Source: CAZMGG01 sp964565715
GTDB lineage: Bacteria > Planctomycetota > UBA1135 > UBA2386
Length of the DNA stretch: 31,072 nucleotides
Direction: 5' to 3'
Assembly (NCBI GenBank): GCA_964565715.1
Contig: CAZMGG010000064.1
Span: 1-31,072, forward strand
How positions within the stretch are numbered: the first letter of the stretch is position 1; every line of letters starts with the position of its first letter. Below the pieces are notes generated by a model that did no database searches, was not told the origin of the DNA, and saw nothing but the letters and a program-made list of their open reading frames with translations. The position numbers were made by a program, and so were the translations under genes. Shown piece after piece: positions 8,801-15,769 of the stretch.

Positions 8801-9039
8801 TGGGATCGAAGGCCGGGCCAGCGGCGCTGGCCGGACTGGCGATCCGGATCGAGGCGGCGATCGAGGCCCTGCGCATCGTCCGCTGGACCGAGTCGGTCGA
8901 CCGGCAGAACCAGATGCGGACGGCGATCGAGGACGAGATGCTCGCGTGGGCGGAGGAGGCCGGCGAGCAGTTCCCGTTCGAAGTGATCGACCGCGTCATG
9001 GAGGGCTGCCTGGACGTGGCGCGGGTGAGGTTGCCGTGA
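5824..9039 (+). CDS. hsdR: Type I restriction endonuclease subunit HsdR
   Basis: Motor and nuclease subunit of the type I enzyme, 1071 residues. The N-terminal HSDR_N nuclease domain carries the PD-(D/E)xK site Asp160 ... Glu174-x-Lys176 (LVPDLVLF, AVIECKRPG) and a following QAISQHIRNQ (motif QxxxY-like) helix. The SF2 translocase has Walker A GSGKS at 352-356, TDRIDLDDQI, the DEAD-type box DESH at 451-454, GFTGTPV, and motif VI QAIARVNR near residue 710. The C-terminal third is helical and contacts the methylase core. GTG 5824 overlaps the dinD stop, and the stop overlaps the metallopeptidase start (GTGA 9036-9039). All catalytic motifs are intact, so the nuclease should be active. Confidence 0.96.
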   Translation: MTPDPVPSQTPAYLEDDLSQIPAVLLLQNLGYEYLTPTEARKLRGGRESQVLLVDVLAEQLRKINRVRYRGEDLPFTEAAIAEAIRLLRDIDQGSGLLRTNLAVWDLLRLGTAQEQTIQGDKKSFTLRYVDWDIPANNRFHVTEEFAVTRQDGDGTLVPDLVLFCNGIPFAVIECKRPGIKKPLEQAISQHIRNQKDGAIPALYHHAQVLLGLAVDEASYATVGTSAKFWGQWKERAWPESEILDLVNRPAPSGVKDSVFGWREFGSTERDYLVHLESQGGRGLTEQDRLLWALCRPPRLLELADRYTVFDAGERKLARYQQLRCVEKAMARLRQRDAEGKRLGGIVWHTQGSGKSLTMVMLAEAILRDPSIHEPKIVLVTDRIDLDDQIYGTFKNCGAELAQATTGQGLLDLLGDGRTRIVTTLIHKFQTAIEGSRGIRIERDNVFVLVDESHRTNFGSLHAAMNRVLPNACLIGFTGTPVLKRDRNVLLKFGGFIDTYTIDEAVADKAVVPLLYEGRHVLQSVDDKVIDAWFERVVQDLSPEQRRDLKTRFATRNQLNRTEQKIMAVAWDLHEHYRQNWQGTGFKAQLTAPSKADALLYQRCFEQFGGVSSAVLISPPDQREGHDEVDEIGDPSGRPDVNDFWTKMMKRFGIEEQYQKSLIAQFKVEGDPEILIVVDKLLTGFDAPRNTVLYVTRSLKEHGLLQAIARVNRLHEGKEFGFVVDYYGVLKKLGDALELYASFDGEYEAADIASAVQDVDAECQQLPQRHTDVWQCFAAVTNKHDREAMIGALAAAEDRERFYERLGRFARTMQVAMSSASFLEQAEPRKIARYREDLKYFVDLRVSVARRYAERIDFGQYQERIQKLLDVHVKSSDVKVLVEPVSIFDKEAFQREIDELDGDRSKALTIANRVKAAIHEHMAEDPAFYQRFSELLKQAIDEFHQQRLDDAAFLARVREIAANVRDRGGDDLPKELAGRDVARAYFGIARDGLGSKAGPAALAGLAIRIEAAIEALRIVRWTESVDRQNQMRTAIEDEMLAWAEEAGEQFPFEVIDRVMEGCLDVARVRLP

Positions 9040-9773
9040 TCGACAAGGGCCCTGGGCAATCGTCGGTCCACGAGGTCCGGATCGGCGGCGAGCCATCGCC
9101 GTTCCGGCTGCACCGCACCGGCCGGCGGACACTGGAGATCGCGGTCACGGCCGCCGGCGAGATCGAGGTGCGGGCGCCGCGCAACCTGCCGCTGCCGTTC
9201 ATCGAGTCGCGCCTTCGGGCGAAGGCCGCGTGGATCGGCCGGAAGCAACGCGAGCGATCCCTCGAAGAGCGGGGGCAGGAACCGGTCCGCCGCTACCGGG
9301 CAGGTGCCTCGCATCGCTACCTCGGCCGGCAGTACCGGCTGGAGCTGGAGACCGCATCACCGCCCAGGGTCCGGGTGCACGGCGGGCGCCTGCGGATTGG
9401 CGTGCCTGACCCGGGGGATGAAGCTGTCGTCAAGCTGGCGCTGGACCGCTGGATGCGTGTACGCGCACGGTGCGTCCTGACCGAGCGAGTGGCGACCCTG
9501 ACCGCGCGACCCGAGTTCGAAGGCCTGAGGCCAACTGCAGTCCGCGTACAAGCCATGCGGCATCGCTGGGGGAGCTGTTCCGGCTCGGGTCGCCTCCTGC
9601 TGAATCCTGAGCTCGTGGCACTGCCCTTGTCCCTGATCGACTACGTGATCGCCCACGAACTCTGCCACCTGAGGGTACGACGCCATGACCTGAGGTTCGA
9701 ACGGCTGCTGGCACGGGTGATGCCGGATTGGCGCACCCGGCACCGGCGACTCGCCCGATCCACGGTCGAGTAG
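9036..9773 (+). CDS. YgjP/DUF45 family zinc metallopeptidase of the RM operon
   Basis: Predicted M48-like zinc-dependent protease of the YgjP/DUF45 (SprT-like) group, 245 residues. The metal site is HELCH (His207-Glu208 ... His211) with a third likely ligand at His217, and the family-typical RWGSC lies at 178-182. The frame stays open 90 bases further upstream, but the upstream part overlaps hsdR out of frame and has no similarity to the family. GTG 9036, coupled to the hsdR stop by a 4-nt overlap, fits the operon's pattern. YgjP-type genes recurrently sit at the end of type I RM operons; their role there is not established. This is the last gene of the defence operon. Confidence 0.88.
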   Translation: MIDKGPGQSSVHEVRIGGEPSPFRLHRTGRRTLEIAVTAAGEIEVRAPRNLPLPFIESRLRAKAAWIGRKQRERSLEERGQEPVRRYRAGASHRYLGRQYRLELETASPPRVRVHGGRLRIGVPDPGDEAVVKLALDRWMRVRARCVLTERVATLTARPEFEGLRPTAVRVQAMRHRWGSCSGSGRLLLNPELVALPLSLIDYVIAHELCHLRVRRHDLRFERLLARVMPDWRTRHRRLARSTVE

Positions 9774-9801
9774 CCCCCGGAGCGATTGGCCGCCCCCGGG
9801 G

Positions 9802-9830
9802 TTTGCCCTGCGGCTCCGCCGCGCGATGAT
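9802..9830 (+). promoter_or_regulatory. Candidate promoter of the secreted-protein gene at 9864
   Basis: TTTGCC (9802-9807) and GATGAT (9825-9830) are separated by 17 bases. Transcription would begin near 9837, leaving a leader of about 26 bases that contains CCGGAG before ATG 9864. A GC-rich hairpin (GCGGC-TCC-GCCGC) lies in the spacer region. Confidence 0.3.
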
Positions 9831-9863
9831 TGCCGGGCTGTCACCGCCTCCCCCGGAGATCCC

Positions 9864-10886
9864 ATGCGCCACCCCCTGTCCACCCTGCTGCTGTTCGCCG
9901 CCGTCGTCCCCGCGCAGTCCGTCGTCGTGCCCAACGCCAACGCCACGGTCAGCGCCACCACCGTCCTCAACAACCCCATGCGCAATGCCGGCGCCGCCCG
10001 CACCTACATGATGGGCATCAACGCCTCGGAGCTGGCGGCGATCCCGCCTGGCTCCCTGATCACCGGCATCAGCATGCGCGCCGGCCACACCGGCTCCAAT
10101 CCGGCCGTCTGGCCCGCCAACAACGCGGTGACGTTCAACGACTACGAGGTCACCGTCGGCAACGTGATCCCGACCGCGACGTGGACCAACTCCTTCATGG
10201 GCAACTTCACCGGCACGCCGGTGATGGCCCGCGATGGATTCATGCTGGTGCCGCAGGGCATCTACCAGAACGTCGTCGCCGCGCCGACCGCCAACCCATG
10301 GGGTGAGTTCTACTGGGACTTCCAGGTGCCTTTCCTCTACACCGGCGGCGACCTCGGCGTGCTGATGACGCATCCGGGCAGCAACGACCCGACCTCGATC
10401 TTCTTCGAGCAGGTGCCGTCCAACACCGCGGTGCATGGCCAGGCGATCACCCAGTCATCCACGTTCCAGGCCACGACCGCCAGCACGATGAACTACGCCT
10501 TCTGCGTGATCCGCGTGCACTACGGCTACGGCAGCCCGGCGGGCTGCCCGGGCACCGGCGGCATGACGCCGATGCTGGTGCAGAACGGCAACGTGACCGG
10601 CGGCGGTCAGATCCTCCTGTCGACGGCCAACGCCCCGGCCAACGCACTCGGCCTCTACGTCTTCGGCTACGGTCGCCTCACCCTGCCGCTGCCGAACGGC
10701 TGCAACCTGCTGACCTCGCCGCTCGGCACCTCGCTGGCCCTCCTCGACGGCAACGGCCGTCACCTGCAGGCCATCAACGTGCCGCCGACGGTCACCGGCA
10801 CGTTCAACGCGCAGATCCTGGTCCTCGACGCCGGCAATCCCGGCGGTTTCACCGCCAGCAACGCCGTCGAGCCCGCGGCCTTCTGA
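9864..10886 (+). CDS. Secreted protein of unknown function, lineage-type C-terminal module
   Basis: A 340-residue exported protein. The signal peptide is MRHPLSTLLLFAAVVPAQS, with likely cleavage after PAQ or PAQS, and GGAG lies 5 bases upstream of ATG 9864. The open frame extends to 9786, but the signal peptide and Shine-Dalgarno fix the later start. The mature N-terminal half is Asn/Thr/Gly-rich (ANATVSATTVLNNPMRN, LGVLMTHPG), suggesting a beta-sandwich. A low-complexity GCPGTGGMTP hinge at about residue 230 opens a C-terminal module of about 110 residues with repeated LxLP / LQAxNV patterns. That module resembles the ends of the two FG-GAP proteins in this window. I do not recognise an enzymatic function; a surface or extracellular role is inferred. 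Confidence 0.8.
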   Translation: MRHPLSTLLLFAAVVPAQSVVVPNANATVSATTVLNNPMRNAGAARTYMMGINASELAAIPPGSLITGISMRAGHTGSNPAVWPANNAVTFNDYEVTVGNVIPTATWTNSFMGNFTGTPVMARDGFMLVPQGIYQNVVAAPTANPWGEFYWDFQVPFLYTGGDLGVLMTHPGSNDPTSIFFEQVPSNTAVHGQAITQSSTFQATTASTMNYAFCVIRVHYGYGSPAGCPGTGGMTPMLVQNGNVTGGGQILLSTANAPANALGLYVFGYGRLTLPLPNGCNLLTSPLGTSLALLDGNGRHLQAINVPPTVTGTFNAQILVLDAGNPGGFTASNAVEPAAF

Positions 10887-10915
10887 CGCTGGCCTCGTTC
10901 CGCTACCGTGCGGCG

Positions 10916-11773
10916 ATGACTTCCGAACTCGTGGCGGTGCTCGGCACCGGTCTGCTCGGCAGCGGCATGGTGGAGAACCTGCTGCGCAAGGGCCACAAGG
11001 TCCGCGTCTGGAACCGCACCCGGGACAAGCTGCAGCCCCTGCAGAAGCAGGGCGCCGAGGCCGCCGCCGATCCGGCGGCCGCCGTGCGCGGCGCTGCCCG
11101 CGTGCACCTGGTGCTGGCCGCCGACGACGCGGTCGACGCGGTGATCGCCGCCCTGCGCCCGGGCCTTGGCGCCGGCGTGCCGGTGATCGACCACTCCACC
11201 AACCTGCCGGCCCGCGTCGCCGCCCGCACCGCCGACCTGCGCAAGCAGGGCGTGCGATACGTGCACGCGCCGGTGTTCATGTCGCCGCAGAACGCCCGCG
11301 AGGGCACCGGCATGATGCTGCTCGCCGCGTCACAGGCCGACGCCGCCGCCCTGCTGCCGGCGCTGGCGGCGATGACCGGCAAGGTCTGGCATGTCGGCGA
11401 GCGCAGCGATCTGGCCGCCTTCCACAAGCTGACCGGCAACGGCTTCCTGCTGGCGGTCACCGGCGTGCTCGGCGACATGCTGGCGATGGGCGACGCCGCC
11501 CAGGTGCCCACCGCCGAGGTGCTCAAGCTGTTCGAGCAGTGGAAGCCAGGCGCGTTCATCCCGTTCCTCGGCGCCATGCTGGCGAAGCCCGCCGGCGGCC
11601 CGGTCTCGTTCGAACTGCAGATGGCGCGCAAGGACATCCGGTTGATGCTGGAGACCGCCGGCACGCACGCGATGGTCGCCCTGCCGGCGGTGGCCGCGGC
11701 GATGGACCAGGCGCTGGCCGAGGGTCGCGCGCAGGAGGAGTTCGCCGTGTTCGCCCGCCGGCCGGCGGAGTGA
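10916..11773 (+). CDS. Beta-hydroxyacid dehydrogenase family oxidoreductase (NAD(P)-dependent)
   Basis: A 285-residue enzyme of the 3-hydroxyisobutyrate / 6-phosphogluconate dehydrogenase-like superfamily. The Rossmann dinucleotide-binding motif is Gly10-x-Gly12-x-x-Gly15 (VLGTGLLGSGM), followed by VRVWNRTRDK, where the Arg suggests NADP preference (inference). The substrate-binding segment is IDHSTNLPA, the family's DxST pattern. The catalytic lysine is Lys171 in FHKLTGNGF. The C-terminal all-helical domain has the usual length. Substrate is unknown: relatives reduce succinic semialdehyde or glyoxylate or oxidise hydroxyisobutyrate. A TACCGT -10-like element (10904-10909) ends only 6 bases before ATG 10916 and no Shine-Dalgarno is present, so the message may be leaderless. 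Confidence 0.88.
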   Translation: MTSELVAVLGTGLLGSGMVENLLRKGHKVRVWNRTRDKLQPLQKQGAEAAADPAAAVRGAARVHLVLAADDAVDAVIAALRPGLGAGVPVIDHSTNLPARVAARTADLRKQGVRYVHAPVFMSPQNAREGTGMMLLAASQADAAALLPALAAMTGKVWHVGERSDLAAFHKLTGNGFLLAVTGVLGDMLAMGDAAQVPTAEVLKLFEQWKPGAFIPFLGAMLAKPAGGPVSFELQMARKDIRLMLETAGTHAMVALPAVAAAMDQALAEGRAQEEFAVFARRPAE

Positions 11774-11791
11774 CGGTGTCGGCCGGTGCCC

Positions 11792-11940
11792 GCCGCCCAG
11801 GGCAAACGACCCGAGCGGACTGGCCGAAGTCCGTGAACGCGTGTGTCGCCGCAAGTGCCGCTGCCGCCCGTAGACGCCGACGGCAATTAGTGCGCAATCA
11901 AGATGGACCGGCGACGTCCGTCCGCGCGGCGATGGCGGTC
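11792..11940 (+). repeat. Direct repeat, copy A of a dispersed intergenic repeat family
   Basis: About 150 bp repeated 264 bp further on with few differences. It contains a hairpin CGGACT-ggccga-AGTCCG (11816-11833) and the core ATTAGTGCGCAATCAAG near 11886-11902. The same core occurs in opposite orientation at 22018-22317. Confidence 0.8.
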
Positions 11941-12055
11941 CACGGCGGTCGCCCGGGCGGCCCGATCGACGGTCGTCGATGGCCAACCAGGGCATGAGAG
12001 GCCGTCTTGCGCCGCATCCGCCCGGCAAGGGGGCTCCGCCGCCGGTTCGATGACT

Positions 12056-12204
12056 GCCGCCCACGGCAAGCGACCCGGGCGGACTGGCCGAAGTCCGCGA
12101 ACGCGTGTGTCGCCGCAAGTGACGCTGCCGCCCGTAGACGCCGGCGGCAATTAGTGCGCAATCAAGATGGACCGGCGACGTCGGTCCGTGCGGCGATGGC
12201 GGCG
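12056..12204 (+). repeat. Direct repeat, copy B of a dispersed intergenic repeat family
   Basis: Second copy of the 150-bp block, in the same orientation at an exact 264-bp offset. The hairpin at 12080-12097 is extended to seven pairs by a G/C change relative to copy A (AGTCCGC in place of AGTCCGT), which is consistent with preserved structure. The core ATTAGTGCGCAATCAAG lies near 12150-12166. Confidence 0.8.
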
Positions 12205-12342
12205 ACGGCGCGCATGGCGGCGACGCCAGATCACGGCGGCGATGTCAGGTTGCGGCGGCGCCTCCGGGCGCGGGGGACGCCCGGGGCCGACAATGACGGC
12301 CAGAGGCCTCGCGAAGACGGCCCGGCGTGCGTAGCCATCCCC

Positions 12343-13536
12343 ATGCGCCCGTTCGCCACCGCCCCCGCCTTCGCCACCGCCCTCGCCGTCGCCGTCGCCA
12401 CGGCGCAACCCGCGCTGCGGGCGCAGACGCCGCCCGTCGAACTCGCGCCCATCACCACCGCGGTCCGCGCGCAACTCGAACAGGTGCGCCAGAAGCGCGA
12501 CCTGCCGGGCATCGGCGCCGCGTTCGTGCTGCCCGACGGCCGGCTCGGCGAGGTGGCGGTCGGCCACGTCGATGCCGAACGCAAGCAGCCGTTGACCACC
12601 GCCCATCGCCAGTTCTCGGGAAGCATCGGCAAGACCTACTGCGCCGTGCTCTGCCTGCGCCTCGTCCAGGACGGCGTGCTGGGCCTCGACGATCCGCTGC
12701 GCAAGCACCTCGGCGCGCGGCCCTGGTTCGCGCGGCTGCCGAACCACGAGCGCGTCACGATCCGCCAGCTGCTGCAGCATCAGAGCGGCATCCCCGAGCA
12801 CGTCTGGAAGCCGGCCTTCCACACGGGACTGCTCGCCGACCCCGACCGGGCGTGGAAGCCCGAGGAGTGCGTCGCCTTCGTCCTCGATGACGAGCCGCTG
12901 TTCGCGCCGGGCGAGAAGTGGGCCTACGCCGACACCAACTACCTGCTGGTCGGGCTCGCCATCGAGCAGGCGGCGGGCAGGCCCTACTACGACCTGCTGC
13001 GGGCCCGCGTGCTGGAGCCGCTCGGCCTGCGCGACACGCTGCCGGCGGATCGCCGCGACCTGCCGGATCTCGCCAACGGCTTCGCCAGCGGCATTGCCAT
13101 CCACCGGGGCGAGACCGTGGTGGATGGCCGCTACTTCGTGAACCCGATCTTCGAATGGACCGGCGGCGGCATCGTCAGCACGACCGCCGACCTGGCCCGG
13201 TTCGGCCGGGCGGCGCTGCTCGGCGACGCCGTGCCGGAGGCGCGGCGCGCCGACCTCACCCGCTTCGTGCCGGCCGACCCGCGGGTCGCCAAGGGCTACG
13301 GCCTCGGCGTGATGCAGATCGACTCGCCGCACGGTCCGGCGGTGGGCCACACCGGCATCATGCCTGGCCACCTGTCGGCGGTGATCCACTACCAGGAGCC
13401 GAAGCTGACGGTGGCGCTGCAGACCAACACCGACGACGGGCGCAAGGTCGGCCGGCTCGAACGCCTGGCCCACGACGTGGCCGCGACCGTGATCGAACGG
13501 GCGGCCCTGCGCCCCGCTGCCGGCAGCGGACGCTAG
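12343..13536 (+). CDS. Secreted serine hydrolase, beta-lactamase/CubicO family
   Basis: A 397-residue protein with an N-terminal signal peptide (about residues 1-28, Ala-rich, ending near RAQ) and a class C beta-lactamase / penicillin-binding-like fold. The catalytic SxxK is Ser94-Ile-Gly-Lys97 (FSGSIGKTY), the second motif is Tyr195-Ala-Asp in YADTNYLLVG, and the third is His336-Thr-Gly (VGHTGIMPGH). LLQHQSGIPEH is also typical of the family. Members are mostly esterases or D-amino-acid peptidases; resistance activity should not be assumed. The frame is open back to 12007 through the repeats, but only ATG 12343 places a signal peptide at the N-terminus. The stop TAG is 13 bases before the next gene. 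Confidence 0.87.
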   Translation: MRPFATAPAFATALAVAVATAQPALRAQTPPVELAPITTAVRAQLEQVRQKRDLPGIGAAFVLPDGRLGEVAVGHVDAERKQPLTTAHRQFSGSIGKTYCAVLCLRLVQDGVLGLDDPLRKHLGARPWFARLPNHERVTIRQLLQHQSGIPEHVWKPAFHTGLLADPDRAWKPEECVAFVLDDEPLFAPGEKWAYADTNYLLVGLAIEQAAGRPYYDLLRARVLEPLGLRDTLPADRRDLPDLANGFASGIAIHRGETVVDGRYFVNPIFEWTGGGIVSTTADLARFGRAALLGDAVPEARRADLTRFVPADPRVAKGYGLGVMQIDSPHGPAVGHTGIMPGHLSAVIHYQEPKLTVALQTNTDDGRKVGRLERLAHDVAATVIERAALRPAAGSGR

Positions 13537-13549
13537 ACTCCGCGGCTGC

Positions 13550-15469
13550 ATGGCACCCGACGCGCGGCAAGCACCCCGCTGGCCCCTGCTGCTCCTGCCG
13601 CTCCTGGCGCTGCTGCTCTGGCTGTTCGGGGCGCAGGACCCGGCGGTCGCCGAGACGCCGGAGCCCACGCCGGCGCCCGCCGCCGCCGCCGACCGGGCGA
13701 CGGTCCCGCCGCCGCAGGACGCAGCCCCGCACGACGCCGAACGCACCGCCGAGCCCGAGCCGTCGCTCCTGCCCGACCTCGCCCATCCGTTCGCGTTCGC
13801 CCTCGACCTCACCGTGCGCGACGGCTTCGGCCTGCCGGTGCCCGACGCGCTGGTGTTCGTGGCAGCACCCGCCTGCGCGCTCTCCCTCTGGCCCGCCCCC
13901 ACCGACGCCCGCGGCCACCTGCCGATCCGCTGGCAGGGCCGCACTTCGCGGATGGAACTCACCGTCGCCGTCGTCGCCTGGGGCGTGCTGCAGCCCCTGC
14001 GCCGGGTGGCCTGCGACGCCGACCGGCCGCAGGCCCTGGCGGTGGTGGCCACCGGCAGGCGCCTCGACCCCGCGGCGGTGGCCGCCCTGCAGCAGCAGCC
14101 CGACGAACTGGCGCGGCTGCAGCGCGCGTTCCAGCGCGAACGCCGCCAGTCGGGCCGGCTGCAGCGGCGCGACGAGTTCGAGGTGCTGTGCGGCCGCGAG
14201 GTCCTGCTGTTCCGCGGCTTCTTCTGCGTCGAGTGCCACGAGACCAGCCGGCTGGCCGGCTACGCCTCGCTCGGCCTCGCCGGCACCGCCGGGCCCTCGC
14301 TGCACCCGCACGCGCTGCTGTCCGACTTCCGCACCGCGCCGCCGGACGAGAAGCAGCTGCGGGCGCGGCAGGAGCAGTTCCAGCGCAGCGAGCAGGACGA
14401 GGACCGGCGCCGCCAGGGCCTGCTGGCGGTGGTGCCGGGCGGCAGCGAGCTGCACGGCCGCGTCACCGACGCCGATGGCCGGCCGGCGGCCGCGGTGCCC
14501 ATCGCCTGGCGCGACGCCGACGGCGCGGTGCGCCATCGCACCGCCACCAACGATCACGGCGAGTACCGGCTCGCGCCGATCGGCCGCGGCATGGTGTCGC
14601 TGTCCGCCGGCGGCGGCGCCGGCGGCGCGCTGGCGACATCGCTGCTGATCGGCCCGGGCGAGCACGAATGGTCGCCCCGCCTGCTGCGCACCGACACGGT
14701 GCGCGGCACCGCGGTCGACGAGCAGGGCCGCCCGTTCGCCAACTGGATGGTGGAGTTCGAGGGGGAGGGCGGCGCCACCGCGCTCGGCATCACCAACACC
14801 GACGGCGCCTTCCTGCTGGCCAACGTCGGCGCCCGCGGCCGTTGCCTGCTGTGGCCGCAGGGCAGGGACCTCCGCCTGCCGGTGGCGATCAGCGACATGG
14901 TGCTGCCCGACGGCGAAGCGGTGCGCCTGCGCATCGATCCCGACGTGCCCGCCCGCGCCCGCCTGCGGCTGCGGCCGGTGCTGCCGGCGTCGTCGTTCGA
15001 ACGCGGTCAGCGCCCCGAGGTCGAGGTGCGGGTGTTCCAGGAGGACTCCGGGCGCGGCGCGCACATCGCCCGCGGGCAGTTCGAGGACCAGTTCCAGCTC
15101 GAGGGGCTGCCGGCGGGCAACTACCGCGTCGAGGTGGGCGCGCCGGGGCTCGGCTGGACCGTTCTGGGGCCGGTCTACGTCGACGGCCGCGGGCTGTGGG
15201 ACCTGGGGGCGATCGCGCTGCCGGTGCCGGGGCGGGCGCGGCTGGTGGTCCCGGCGGGGGTGCCGGCGCCGGGGTCGCTGCCGCATGCGCTCTACCGCCG
15301 CGAGCCGGCCCTGGACGTGCTGGTGGATCCGCGGGTCGAGGGCGACGACTGGGTGCTGGCGCCGGGGCGGTACGTGCTGCTGTGGCAGCATCCCGGGCAG
15401 GGGCTGCGCGGCTTGGAGTTCGGCGTCGAGGCGCTGCGGGTCACCGAAATGCCGGTGCCGGCGCGCTGA
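13550..15469 (+). CDS. Membrane-anchored or secreted protein with carboxypeptidase-regulatory-like domains
   Basis: A 639-residue protein of unknown overall function. A hydrophobic N-terminal segment (LLLLPLLALLLWLFG, about 13-27) is an uncleaved anchor or signal, followed by a Pro/Ala-rich linker. Several carboxypeptidase-regulatory-like (Ig-fold) repeats can be seen: about 45-140, about 300-350 (ELHGRVTDADGRPAAAVPI), about 380-440 (VRGTAVDEQGRPFANWMV) and about 500-560 (LPAGNYRVEVGAPG). Between repeats 1 and 2 is a C-x-x-C-H motif (Cys226-V-E-Cys229-His230) in an otherwise Cys-poor protein; it could bind heme c or be chance. ATG 13550 follows the previous stop by 13 bases, so the two genes may be co-transcribed, although TAGACT overlapping that stop could serve as its own -10 element. 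Confidence 0.75.
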   Translation: MAPDARQAPRWPLLLLPLLALLLWLFGAQDPAVAETPEPTPAPAAAADRATVPPPQDAAPHDAERTAEPEPSLLPDLAHPFAFALDLTVRDGFGLPVPDALVFVAAPACALSLWPAPTDARGHLPIRWQGRTSRMELTVAVVAWGVLQPLRRVACDADRPQALAVVATGRRLDPAAVAALQQQPDELARLQRAFQRERRQSGRLQRRDEFEVLCGREVLLFRGFFCVECHETSRLAGYASLGLAGTAGPSLHPHALLSDFRTAPPDEKQLRARQEQFQRSEQDEDRRRQGLLAVVPGGSELHGRVTDADGRPAAAVPIAWRDADGAVRHRTATNDHGEYRLAPIGRGMVSLSAGGGAGGALATSLLIGPGEHEWSPRLLRTDTVRGTAVDEQGRPFANWMVEFEGEGGATALGITNTDGAFLLANVGARGRCLLWPQGRDLRLPVAISDMVLPDGEAVRLRIDPDVPARARLRLRPVLPASSFERGQRPEVEVRVFQEDSGRGAHIARGQFEDQFQLEGLPAGNYRVEVGAPGLGWTVLGPVYVDGRGLWDLGAIALPVPGRARLVVPAGVPAPGSLPHALYRREPALDVLVDPRVEGDDWVLAPGRYVLLWQHPGQGLRGLEFGVEALRVTEMPVPAR

Positions 15470-15565
15470 CCGCGGACCGCCCGGCGACACCTGGCCTCCA
15501 GGCTACCTCCAGGCTCACACTTGGTCCCGGATTGGACCCGTCGCCAACCACGAAGGAGACTCGCC

Positions 15566-15769
15566 ATGAAGAACCCTGGCCTGTTGCTGGCCGCGGTGAC
15601 CGTGCTAGCGGCCACTACCGTGCTGCCCCGCCCAGTCCGTCCATGCGCGCCACCCGAAAGTGGTGTGCCACGTTCCCGTCAATCCGACCTTCGGTGATCC
15701 ACCACGGCCCGCAAAGACCTGATCCGGCTGGGCCTGCAACGCCACCGGCGTGCGCGGGAGCGGCGATGA
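15566..15769 (+). pseudogene. Small secreted-protein gene with two compensating frameshifts
   Basis: AAGGAG lies 7 bases before ATG 15566, which begins a good signal peptide (MKNPGLLLAAVTVLAATTVLP). At the C4 run 15626-15629 the frame breaks: reading on gives an Arg/Pro tail and a stop at 15695. Skipping one C instead gives AQSVHARHPKVVCHV, with the PAQS cleavage style of neighbouring secreted proteins. A second shift near 15700-15712 returns to the original frame, which reads RKDLIRLGLQRHRR and stops at TGA 15767-15769, overlapping the next ATG. The total of 204 nt is an exact multiple of three, as expected for one insertion and one deletion in a 67-residue gene. A sequencing error in GC-rich DNA is an alternative. 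Confidence 0.5.

Larger units (their letters stand above)
11774..12342. other. 569-bp intergenic region carrying two long direct repeats
   Basis: No convincing gene lies between the dehydrogenase and the serine hydrolase. Open frames here are Arg-rich artefacts of GC-rich repeated DNA. The region holds a repeated block of about 150 bp (11792-11940 and 12056-12204) and, after 12205, a run of GGCG/GATGGCGG-type simple sequence. Confidence 0.7.

Noticed and set aside
8946..9035. Earlier ATG for the metallopeptidase
   Set aside because: The extra 30 residues are Gly/Arg-rich shadow of hsdR, and the GTG at 9036 follows the operon's overlap pattern.
6580..9132. 850-codon minus-strand frame opposite hsdR
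   Set aside because: Antisense of hsdR with low-complexity composition; hsdR has all catalytic motifs.
11792..12204. CRISPR-like array
   Set aside because: Only two long repeats with one unique interval, no short regularly spaced repeats and no cas genes.
12007..12342. N-terminal extension of the serine hydrolase through the repeats
   Set aside because: It would hide the signal peptide, and it translates repeat DNA into Arg-rich sequence.
13358..15490. Very long minus-strand open frame (over 700 codons) opposite the serine hydrolase and the regulatory-domain protein
   Set aside because: It is a GC-rich antisense shadow: Arg/His/Gln/Gly-rich translation, no domain, and it overlaps well-supported plus-strand genes.
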